A stretch of DNA of 21,559 nucleotides from Mesotaenium endlicherianum. Lineage: Eukaryota; Streptophyta; Zygnematophyceae; Zygnematales; Mesotaeniaceae. The DNA lies in NCBI GenBank assembly GCA_009602735.1, contig WELA01010281.1, positions 170,941-192,499 of the forward strand, written 5' to 3'. A program made the translations under genes and the position numbers. This document shows positions 11,008 through 18,416 of the stretch, piece by piece; position 1 is the first letter of the stretch, and each line of letters opens with the position of its first letter. The notes below the pieces were generated by a model. That model was not told the origin of the DNA. It saw only the letters and a list, made by a program, of their open reading frames with translations, and searched no databases.

Positions 11008-11136
11008 AAGTCAGGTCTTACACATGTGGAGCAGACTAGTTAACCACTTTAAGTCAGGTGCCACACATGTGAAGAGGATAAGTCAAAGGCGCCAAGTCAG
11101 GTGCTAGACATGTAAGGTAGACTAGGCAAGGTCGTG
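11008..11136. repeat. Three 43 bp tandem repeat units
   Basis: Three adjacent units of exactly 43 bp start at 11008, 11051 and 11094. Each begins AAGTCAGGT and carries ACATGT at the same offset; the first two read CACATGTG. Later halves are less conserved, but GACTAG recurs in units 1 and 3. No gene overlaps. Confidence 0.75.
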
Positions 11137-11163
11137 GGTGGTGTGACCTCATTGGCTAGCCTA

Positions 11164-11495
11164 CTCCTTGATGATAAGTTGGCCCAGAATCTGGCACAAA
11201 TTCAAGAATTCATAGCGTCCACAAAACTGCTTTAAATCTAAAACTTTTAGCGCCAGACGAAGCGCGTTGAAGAATTCTACCGGGTCACCAAATTTGAGAG
11301 CATTCCAACTATTGGAGTGTCATTGAGAGCAGCGAGAGTAGGCACTCCTCCAAATCTGTGCAGAAACTTCTGAATATCATAAGTCCTTCTATACTTCTTC
11401 AAATTCTGCAAAGTTACTTTCCAAATGGGCGCAGTAAGGTCTTCTACTATAGTCTTTAGTTTTAGAGCATTCCAAGTGCAGGGGAGGGCACAATG
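11164..11495 (-). pseudogene. Unidentified coding-like stretch in two frames
   Basis: On the - strand a 72-codon stretch (11495-11280) without an ATG reads protein-like (for example IWKVTLQNLKKYRRTYDIQ). Near 11310 an overlapping frame then stays open for about 48 codons to a TAG at 11161-11163 (for example KFGDPVEFFNALRLALKVL). The pattern suggests a decayed coding region with one frameshift. It may be part of the older retroelement whose chromodomain lies upstream. I recognise no family. Confidence 0.25.
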
Positions 11496-11720
11496 TCAGA
11501 AGGCATATTCTACCCTAATAATGCCAACAGCCTGACCCTTACTCAGAGCATCATATCTCTCTCACCACTGCTCCACATTCAGCAAACTTGGACTCTAAAT
11601 GACGGGCTACTCATGGACTACAGCCAAGTAAGATTTCAGAATTTAATGTACGGAAACCTATGCGCATTAGCAATTTTAGTTTTCCGTTCAAAATCGGCGA
11701 GAAGAAAACAGTGTCTAATG

Positions 11721-12060
11721 TCAACTTTTCCTCTTTCTGGTTCTTGCAGGTTGCCTCCAAGGGGTCTTCTGCTGCTTCTTGATGATGGCAGGCTGCCTCC
11801 CTGAAGTCTTCTGGCTGCTAGGAGAGAGGTTTGGGGCTGGTCCAAGATGGGGATTGGCGGCAGGGAAGCGTTTCAGCTTTCTCTGAACTTTATCAAGGTA
11901 GTGCGCCGCTACCCAACTATTCTCAGAATCTGGATATCCTTTCCATTTGATCAAGTATTGTTGCTGTCTCCTGAAATTTATCAAAGACAATATGTCTTTC
12001 ACTTCATACTCCAAATGATCATCCACTATTATTGGGGCTGGTGGGGTTGTCACCGTCCTA
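11721..12060 (-). pseudogene. Chromodomain end of an older Ty3/gypsy chromovirus integrase
   Basis: The - strand frame encodes the C-terminal chromodomain of a chromovirus integrase: EYEVKDILSLINFRRQQQYL followed by IKWKGYPDSENSW. This matches the conserved YEVE...YLVKWKGY...TWE pattern with its aromatic cage residues. The normal proline-rich approach (TTPPAPIIVDD) precedes it, and a basic tail ending RKRKS follows. The frame is lost at 12060, exactly where the 3' LTR of the - strand family-A element begins. The rest of this integrase was therefore probably separated by that insertion. Its chromodomain sequence differs clearly from that of family A (14942-15150), so it belongs to another chromovirus lineage. 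Confidence 0.8.
11746..11829 (-). repeat. In-frame 42 bp duplication in the chromodomain tail
   Basis: Two 42 bp units (11746-11787 and 11788-11829) repeat GCAGG.TGCCTCC...GTCTTCTG on the + strand. On the coding strand they give QKTSGRQPAIIKK and QKTPWRQPARTRK, so the protein repeat is in frame. Confidence 0.65.
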
Positions 12061-12779
12061 TGAAATGAATCGACTTACCAATTAGGCGATTCACAATTGA
12101 TAAAGATCTCTATATCAGCTAGTAATCTTTATGTTGTTTTCCGTTAATTGAATTAACAGCAAAGGACCACACACTAGCAGTGAATAATACTCGTCAGTCA
12201 AATGCAAGTAAATTAGCATCAATAATGCAATCAGTAAACTCATACATAAGCAAGGTTGGAAGACAGTGCGTATCAATGGCTTCTCGCCTTGGATTTAGAT
12301 CTCTCTCAGTCAGTTGTACAAGAGAGTTGGCCTCGAATCCGAATGCCGAACTCGAGAGCAATGCCTAGCATATGTACATGGAATGAGTTTACTGTTCAAC
12401 GGCCAGTGCGATGGCACCACCTACCCGGGAGTTAACCACGTTGGTAGGACCTCGGTTAACCAAATCCACCGCCATCTCCTATCATCCCAAATCGCCATCC
12501 ATCATAGGGATGTCATCTAGCCATTCATCTAGCATACCACACTTAGATGCATATCGAGACAGTTCGCTGCTACCGAGTACGGAAGTCAGCTGGCTGTCAA
12601 AGAATGTGTCAGCAAGCTGACTTAAGTTGGCTTCAGCCTGCTGCTTCCGGCTGAGTCCTTAAACTGATAATTATGTAAAGTCCAGCAGACTCAATACTAC
12701 ATATAGTTCAGTAGGCCGAACTTAAATAACCTTTATATTTAAATGAATATTATATCTACTAATATACTGATTCATTGCA
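12061..12779 (-). repeat. 3' LTR of the - strand family-A element (719 bp)
   Basis: On the - strand it starts TGCAATGAATC and ends GATTCATTTCA. It aligns end to end in inverted orientation with 16129-16848. By eye the two differ at roughly one tenth of positions, with the centre far more alike than the ends. A polypurine tract abuts its 5' end, which marks it as the 3' LTR. The ends form an 11 bp inverted repeat with one mismatch. Confidence 0.9.
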
Positions 12780-12814
12780 ATCCCTCCAACTTAACTTGTT
12801 GTCGCCTCGACAAC
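12780..12814 (-). other. Polypurine tract and upstream hairpin
   Basis: On the - strand GTTGGAGGGAT (12790-12780) directly precedes the LTR and fits a plus-strand-synthesis primer. Just upstream, GTTGTCG-AGG-CGACAAC (12814-12798) is a perfect 7 bp stem with a 3 nt loop. Plant chromoviruses often carry a GTCGAGG..GAC motif near the end of pol, as I recall. Confidence 0.65.
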
Positions 12815-12891
12815 ATTAAACTGCAGAAGTTCTTGGTCAGGGAACTGAACCTGACCAGCCTCCGCCACTGGCTGCTTTTTCAGCCTGGCAC

Positions 12892-13308
12892 CTAGGGGGT
12901 TGTTCCTGGGGCTTCAGGATCAGGAGACTGAGATCTGGACCTAGATCTAGACAGCCCTCTAGGTCTGTCAGCTGGCCTTCTAAAGAACCCCGTTTGTTCT
13001 AAAGTTGGACCTCGAGGAGAACGAAGAATGGTAGCCTGCTCTTCAACCACTTGGGTGTTGATCCCCACATAGACAGGCATTCGAGTAGGGTGCTGAAATA
13101 CATTGGCAAGAGGTACATGCCCCTGAGCATAGGGAGAGGCTGGCATACCTCTGGCCACCCCGCGTGTTCCTCTTCTGGCACCCCGGTCCTCTGGGGATTT
13201 CTGCTTTTGTCTGCTGCCAAGTACAGTCAAATCAGCTTCTTCCCCTGCTTGGGCAGGTGGGCTGGGGGAGCGAGTGCGCGATTCAATTACCTCCAGGGTT
13301 GGGGTCAA
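12892..13308 (-). pseudogene. ORF3 C-terminal part, Arg/Ser-rich tail (frameshifted from ORF3)
   Basis: This frame overlaps the end of ORF3 by four bases and has no ATG near its start; it could only begin at a TTG. It most likely continues ORF3 after a -1 shift near 13308, i.e. a one-base lesion in this copy. It encodes a low-complexity Pro/Arg/Ser-rich tail (SRTRSPSPPAQAGEEAD) ending in SRSRSRSQSPDPEAPGTTP. RS-type tails often bind RNA or other RS proteins; a role here is inference. No canonical slippery heptamer was seen at the junction. Confidence 0.55.
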
Positions 13309-14570
13309 ATGCCATATTCTTGATCTTGGCTTGGAGGAAGCCTTGCTCTTGCCTGCCCTTGGGAGTCCTGAGTACCATGTCCTGATACTTCTCCTCTGCC
13401 TTGTTCTTCTTCCTCATTCTCCTCATCTTCCTCCTCTGAGAGGGTAGAAGTCTCGTCCACTAAGTCGTCCGGCTCCCTGGTAGACATGGAGTAGTCTACT
13501 AATCTCCCTTTCTTAGGGCGCGCCGGAGGTAGCTTGGCCTTCAACCTGCTGATATCTATCCGGCCTGCATTCTTTGCCCATTTAACGAAAGCATGCTTTC
13601 CTTTAGAGAAGTAGTCTCTCCCCCTCCTCCTGTGCTCTTTGGTCTCTGCATTCATATTGCTCAGGCAGCCATTCAGCCTGGGGTCCCAAGGGGCAATGTG
13701 AGGTGGTAGGATGAGGTAGCCGTCCAAGCCATAGTGGAAGTCATCCGGTTGGGCTCGGTCACACTCCTGCTTTTTGTTTGTGACGGTTATCCACCTCCAG
13801 TCTGTTGGCTGCTGGTAGTACTGGGGTCCATGCTCAGCCTTCCTCAGTTTACACGGGAACCACTGGGGAGAGAACATCTGTTGTCCTGCTTCCTTGGCCA
13901 AGTACTCCCAGCTCCTCCTCTCAACTTCATTGTAAGCTGGCAGTAGTGTGAGGTAGAATATCGTATTCTTAAAGCTATTGGGCCGCATGCTCACCATCCT
14001 GATGAGTCTCTGATCTCCCACTATTCCCGATATTGGGACCGGCTTGTTCTCTGAATCATCTGCCAGATTCCGGGCCTGCTCTGCTGTATAGCCCACCATC
14101 TTGGCATAGTCTTTGTGGAGTACCACACCAGTGTGTGTCTCAATGTACCTATCCAGTGCTGCAGCTCCTTCCCTCTGTAGCAGTGTTGTCTGTTCCAGCT
14201 TGTTGATGTCCTGGGCTGCCAGCAGTGCTTCCTTCAGCTTATCAAACTTTTGGCCACCCACCACAGTATACCTGTAAGTGGCCAAGCTCTTCTGCCTGTC
14301 CGCTTCAGCCTTTTTCCTTCTCTCCTCCTCTGCCGCTGCCGCTTCTTCTTGTTGTTTCTTCTGTCTCTCCTCCTCAGATATCCTGAGGTTTTCCGCTTCT
14401 TGATCCTTCTTCCTCTGTGCTTCTTTTGCCGCCTCTTGTTGTCTGCGGACCCTTTCTTGTTGTCTCCTGGTGAGGGACGTCGCCGCCAGCTCCTTCTGGT
14501 ATTGCTCCATTGTCCTCCTGGCTTCTTCTGCCTTGCGCTTTCTGTCCTCCTTTTGTGTGGTGGGAGCCAT
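13305..14570 (-). CDS. ORF3: extra coiled-coil protein downstream of pol in family-A element
   Basis: An intact 421-residue frame in the same sense as pol, between the chromodomain and the 3' LTR, a place where most chromoviruses have no gene. The start at 14570 (MAPTTQKED) sits one base after a splice-acceptor-like CATGTGCAG, so it may be made from a spliced RNA. An in-frame ATG at 14594 is less likely. Residues about 5-100 are Lys/Arg/Glu/Gln-rich and strongly coiled-coil-like. The middle (about 140-340) looks globular with many aromatics (RSWEYLAKEAGQQMFSPQWF, YYQQPTDWRWITV). The tail is acidic (EEEDEENEEEEQ) and runs into the shifted RS-rich frame. I see no signal peptide or transmembrane segment, so it is not a classical env. 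It could be a captured host gene or an element-specific accessory protein. I do not recognise the family. Confidence 0.7.
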   Translation of the reverse strand: MAPTTQKEDRKRKAEEARRTMEQYQKELAATSLTRRQQERVRRQQEAAKEAQRKKDQEAENLRISEEERQKKQQEEAAAAEEERRKKAEADRQKSLATYRYTVVGGQKFDKLKEALLAAQDINKLEQTTLLQREGAAALDRYIETHTGVVLHKDYAKMVGYTAEQARNLADDSENKPVPISGIVGDQRLIRMVSMRPNSFKNTIFYLTLLPAYNEVERRSWEYLAKEAGQQMFSPQWFPCKLRKAEHGPQYYQQPTDWRWITVTNKKQECDRAQPDDFHYGLDGYLILPPHIAPWDPRLNGCLSNMNAETKEHRRRGRDYFSKGKHAFVKWAKNAGRIDISRLKAKLPPARPKKGRLVDYSMSTREPDDLVDETSTLSEEEDEENEEEEQGRGEVSGHGTQDSQGQARARLPPSQDQEYGI

Positions 14571-14941
14571 CCTGCACATGTAACCAAGGCACAAGTTAGT
14601 AAGATATCGACTTTTGTCATAGGATTTGTAGGAAGGAAGTAAGTTCGTATTAGTATGGTGGATTCGCTCCCGTTTACCTTACAGGTTGATTGCTACGAGT
14701 TGACGTAGTTGCGGTGCGCTAGACATAAACGTATGAATGTGTGTTAAGTAATATTGCTGCGCGAGACCCTTTTTCCTTTTACCGGAGGTGCCTTATGTGG
14801 GCCAGGCTGTCCCATCTGTCACTATGCTGACACAAAACTGTCCCTTTCTCGCTCTCGCACACGAACTGTCATATATTTTCCCCTCCAACTTAAATGGAGA
14901 CATGACCTCCTGTCACCTTCCCGTGTCAACTGAAATGACCG
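14571..14941 (-). other. Spacer between pol and ORF3
   Basis: About 370 bp without a convincing gene. Its 3' end carries the AG (14573-14572) that could serve as splice acceptor for ORF3. Nothing else was identified. Confidence 0.45.
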
Positions 14942-16128
14942 TTATGGAGGGGCTCCAACCGCCCGAAGGTGGATCCGTTTCAACGCCCCTTTGGCATTGA
15001 TCAAATAGTCCTTAAATTCCCAAGTGTCCTCAGAGGCATCGTAACCCTTCCATCGAATGAGGTACTTCATGACATATTTAGACGATCGACGAATCGAGCG
15101 CGCGTCTAAAACCTCCTCAACCTCATATTCCTCAGGATCACCGTCCCGGTCAGCTGGGACCGATCCCGGTTGGACAGGTAACGGACCTGTGAAGTGTGTC
15201 CCCTTTGATGTATGGTTCCAGGAAGGAGACATTAAAGACCGGGTGACCCTCGTATCCTGCTGACATGTTAAGTTTGTAAGCATTCTGACTGACACAACGC
15301 ACCACCGAATATGGACCGACCCAGACAGGACCAAGCTTTTTCTTGACCACACCAGGGAGGTACAGGTGCTGAGAATGGAGTCTGACAAAATCGCCCTTAG
15401 AAAAGGTCAGTTCTCGACGGTGCTGATTAGCGTACTTTTGTTGGTTTTCTTGGGCTTTGTGCAGATTGTGTTGGACTTCAGACAGGGTATCAGCAAATTC
15501 GTGAGTTAACTAGAGGGAGACCGTATTGTCAATCCCTTCAGGGTGTGTTAAAGACTCCCCTAGAACATCCAAAGGAGACTTAGGGACTCTACCCAGGCTT
15601 ATTTCAAAAGGAGTCTTGCTCGTTGACGCGTGCACCGCACTCTTGACCGCAAACTGGATTTGAGGTAACAGGTCATCCCAATTATCTTGTTTTTGGTTAA
15701 TATAGGCTCTCAGTTGCTCTTGCAGAACTCGATTAGTTCTTTCAGTCTGCCCATCAGTCTGAGGGTGGTTTGCTGTGCTGAGCAGCTGCTTGACTCCCAA
15801 TAACCCCATTAAAGCTCTCCAGAACTTAGAGGTAAATTTCAAGTCTCTGTCTGAGATTATACTGGAGAGTAGCCCATGTTGGCATACTACATGGTTGTAG
15901 AACTGTCTCGCTGTTTCGAGTGCAGTTACTTTGATAGTTGTGGGGATAAAAATGACCATTTTTGTCAGTTTATCCACAACTACCAGTATCGAATCATGCC
16001 CATTGGCAGTTCGTGGCAGTGTGACCACCCAGTCCATGGATATTGTTTCCCAGCGGCTAGCTAGGATGGGCAGCGGTTGTAAGAGGGCCGCCGGTGGTGT
16101 GTGCCTAGACTTATTCTTTTGACACTGG
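14942..16128 (-). pseudogene. Integrase core and chromodomain of the - strand family-A element (5'-truncated)
   Basis: The frame begins at the last zinc-finger cysteine (CAG TGT) exactly at the junction with the + element's LTR. The DDE core is intact: SMDWVVTLPRTANGHDS (first Asp), SSIISDRDLKFTSKFW (second Asp) and HPQTDGQTERTNR (Glu). An in-frame TAG at 15512-15510 breaks it. The same frame then continues through the C-terminal region (GPVWVGPYSVVRCVSQNAYK, FNVSFLEPYIKG). A one-base shift near 15.2 kb moves to the frame holding the chromodomain (EEYEVEEVLDARSIRRSSKY, YLIRWKGYDASEDTWEF), which ends at 14942. Integrase inserts the element's DNA; the chromodomain usually steers it to histone marks. 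The catalytic residues survive, but the protein cannot be made whole. Confidence 0.88.
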
Positions 16129-16848
16129 TGTAATGAATCAGTATATTGGTTGATATAATGTTCATTTAAATAAAACAGTTAAATAAGTTCAGCCTGCTAG
16201 ACTCTAGTTATTAATCAGTTTGCTGGACTTTATGTTAAGTATCAGTTTAATGACTCAGCCGAAAGCAACAGGCTGGTGTCACCTTAAGTCAGCTTGCTGA
16301 CACAATCTTTGACAGCCAGCTGACTTCCGTACTCGGTAGCAGCGAACTGCCTCGATATGCATCTAAGTGTGGTATGCTAGATGAATGGCCAGATGACATC
16401 CCTATGATAGATGGCGATTTGGGATAATGGGAGATGGCGGAGGATTTGGTTAACCGAGGTCCTACCAACGTGGTTAACTCCCGGGTAGGCGGTGCCATCG
16501 CACTGACCGTTGAACAGTAAACTCATTCCATGTACATATGCTAGGCATTGCTCTCGAGTTCGGCATTCGGAAACGAGGCCAACTCTCTTGTACAGCTTAC
16601 TGAGAGAGATCTGAATCCACGGCGAGAAGCCATTGATACGCACTGTCTTCTAACCTTGCTCATGTATGAGTTTACTAATTGGATTGTCGATGCTCGTTCA
16701 CTCGCATTTGACTTACGAGTATAATTTACTGCTAGTGTATTGTCCTTTGCCGTTCAACCAGTTAACGGAAAATACCATAAAGATTACTTGCTGATATGAA
16801 TATCTTTATTAATTGTTAATCGCCAATTTGGTAAGTCGATTCATTTCA
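16129..16848 (+). repeat. 5' LTR of the + strand family-A element (720 bp)
   Basis: Starts TGTAATGAATC and ends GATTCATTTCA, followed after one base by a tRNA-Met primer site. The reverse complement lies at 12061-12779. It contains paired GGTTAACC/GTGGTTAAC motifs and CAGCTTGCTGACA/CAGCTGACTT blocks in its conserved core. Confidence 0.92.
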
Positions 16849-16849
16849 G

Positions 16850-16861
16850 TGGTATCGGAGC
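16850..16861 (+). other. Primer binding site for initiator tRNA-Met
   Basis: TGGTATCGGAGC lies one base after the LTR end. It differs by one base from the usual plant initiator-tRNA-Met PBS, TGGTATCAGAGC. It fixes the LTR boundary and the element's orientation. Confidence 0.88.
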
Positions 16862-16882
16862 AGTTATCACAGTCTTCTTTGT

Positions 16883-18399
16883 ATGGTAAGGATGAGGTCT
16901 CAAACTAGCAACTCCCGAGACATGGAGAGCCAGGATAACAAGAATGTCAAAAACCAGGCGGAAAGCCATGTAGCGGGAACCTGTACCTATTCTGAAGCAG
17001 TGGCAGATACTGCAGCTAGAGAGGCTGCAAATGAGGCAGCTGCTATAGCCGCAGTCGTAGCACAGCAAGCTGAGGAGGAGAGAGCCAGATTAGAAGCTGA
17101 ACAGTTAGCAAAGGCCGCTGAAGATACAGAAAGGAGGGAAGGAGAGCCAGCTGATGAGCGCACTGTTGAAGAACTTATGGCATCAAGGGCCAATGTTCTG
17201 AACCCACCTCCTGCTGTACCACTCAATGTACCCCTAGGTCAGATACGTGACCGGCTGAATGCGGCAAGAATTGCTGCTGCAGGAGCGAGAGGGACTGTTG
17301 AGAACACTACTCAGCGAGTGGAAGCCAATGCTGCTGCTGCTTTTGATAGACTACCACCTCAGAGTGTAGACTTGGGAGCATTGTTCGTTCAAATGCAGTC
17401 GCAAATGGCGACCATGTATTAGTCCCAACAGGAGGACAAAAGAATCATAATGTCCCTACTGCGGGACAGAGACCAACTGGGGTCTCAAACCACTAGTGGT
17501 GGTGGCCGAGGGCCTAGTAAGCCCAAGCCGAAACCTCCCCAGGAATATGATCCTGAGGGAAACAGAAAATATTACCTGATCAAGTTTCTCGCGGATGTTG
17601 AGCAGTGGCTGGAGAATTATCCAGAAGTGCAAGATCACGAGAAGGTCAGGCACACCGGTGCGCTACTGAAAGGCAGTGCCGCAGACAGGTGGCTTTACTG
17701 GAAAGGAGAGCGTAAGGCTCGGCAACTCGGTGACCCTACGTGGGGAGAGTTTGTCCAGAAGTTGCATGAGAAGTTTGATGTCATCAACCAGCAGGAGAAA
17801 GCTATCTATGCCAATGATCTCCTTGACATTGAAGTAAACCACTTCTATGCGATGATCTCCCTGACACTGAAGCAGACCACTTCGGTTGCTGAGTTTGCCC
17901 AAAAGTTCCAAGAGAACATGATGAAGCATCAGATTTGCCAGAACGGTATAGGATAGCATACTTCAGGTATGGCTTGAAATCCGAGGTCTCTGGTCATTTT
18001 GCTGAGAAAAAGTATGAGAAACTGGCTGACTTGATCCAGGATGCTGATGCCTGAAATCAGCAACAGTTCAATCACAAGCGACAAAGCAATGCTTTGGTGT
18101 CTAAGGTTGTCAAAAAGCCCCACGGTTCCTACAATGCAATTGAAGGAGACCAGGCTGAGGATGATCAGGGTGATGGATATGAGTATGAGTATAATGCCAT
18201 ACAGTCTAGAGGTAGAGGTGGTTTCTCTCGAGGCGGCTATGGAAGAGGTGGTGGTAGGACTAAGCCGAGACCAGCCTCAGCAAAATCCATTTGCTACCAT
18301 TGTCAGCAGTTGGGCCACTACAGAGAACAGTGTCCAGTCAAGCACCTTCCGAAGGTCGAGAGAAAAGACCAGCCTTTAAAAGACAGCAACAGTCAGTAA
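16883..18399 (+). pseudogene. gag: coiled-coil, capsid and CCHC zinc knuckle (broken)
   Basis: Gag packages the element RNA into particles. The ATG at 16883 lies 22 bp after the PBS. Segment 1 (16883-17422) is Ala/Glu-rich and coiled-coil-like (VAQQAEEERARLEAEQLAK). An in-frame TAG at 17420-17422 interrupts it, and the same frame continues into a Retrotrans_gag capsid region (GALLKGSAADRWLYWKGERK, LGDPTWGEFVQKLHEKFD). A one-base shift near 17.93 kb changes the frame; YRIAYFRYGLKSEV follows. A TGA at 18052-18054 comes next (CGA to TGA would explain it). A Gly/Arg-rich stretch (RGRGGFSRGGYGRGGGR) and a CX2CX4HX4C knuckle ([14 protein letters not shown], near 18292) complete it. The TAA at 18397-18399 is the natural gag end. 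The remaining breaks are decay. Confidence 0.85.
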
Positions 18400-18416
18400 T
18401 CCAATCTACTGACTGT
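18375..18416 (+). promoter_or_regulatory. Candidate -1 programmed ribosomal frameshift signal, gag to pol
   Basis: In the gag frame the bases read T TTA AAA (18375-18381), a canonical X XXY YYZ slippery heptamer. After a 7 nt spacer, ACAGTCAGTA (18389-18398) pairs perfectly with TACTGACTGT (18407-18416) around an 8 nt loop. The gag stop TAA (18397-18399) falls inside this hairpin. Slipping back one base leads from gag codons CCT TTA AAA directly into the pol frame (TTT AAA AGA), which is open through protease and RT. Confidence 0.72.

Larger units (their letters stand above)
12061..16128 (-). mobile_element. Ty3/gypsy chromovirus, family A, 3' part (- strand)
   Basis: Read 5' to 3' on the - strand: integrase fragment with chromodomain (16128-14942), a spacer with a candidate splice acceptor, ORF3 (14570-12892), hairpin and polypurine tract (12814-12780), then the 3' LTR (12779-12061). 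Its 5' part is missing because the + strand family-A element starts at 16129, inside the integrase zinc-finger codons. The left flank is an older chromovirus chromodomain. The 5 bp outside the LTR (12056-12060, TCCTA) should recur next to this element's 5' LTR, beyond the window. Confidence 0.85.

Noticed and set aside
11008..11136. CRISPR-like array
   Set aside because: The units are adjacent with no unique spacers between identical repeats, and the genome is eukaryotic.
12314..12620. Antisense open frames shared by both LTRs (also 16289-16643)
   Set aside because: They are kept because the LTR core itself is conserved; there is no known family and no separate signal for translation.
13300..13312. 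Programmed frameshift joining ORF3 to its RS-rich tail
   Set aside because: No canonical slippery heptamer or following hairpin is visible; a one-base indel is simpler.
14250..14642. 130-residue Leu/Phe-rich + strand frame that looks like membrane segments
   Set aside because: It is the complement of the Lys/Glu-rich coiled coil of ORF3, which turns AAG/GAG codons into CTT/CTC.
16850..16861. Part of a tRNA gene
   Set aside because: Only the 12 bp complementary to the tRNA 3' end is present, at the expected place for a retrotransposon primer site.
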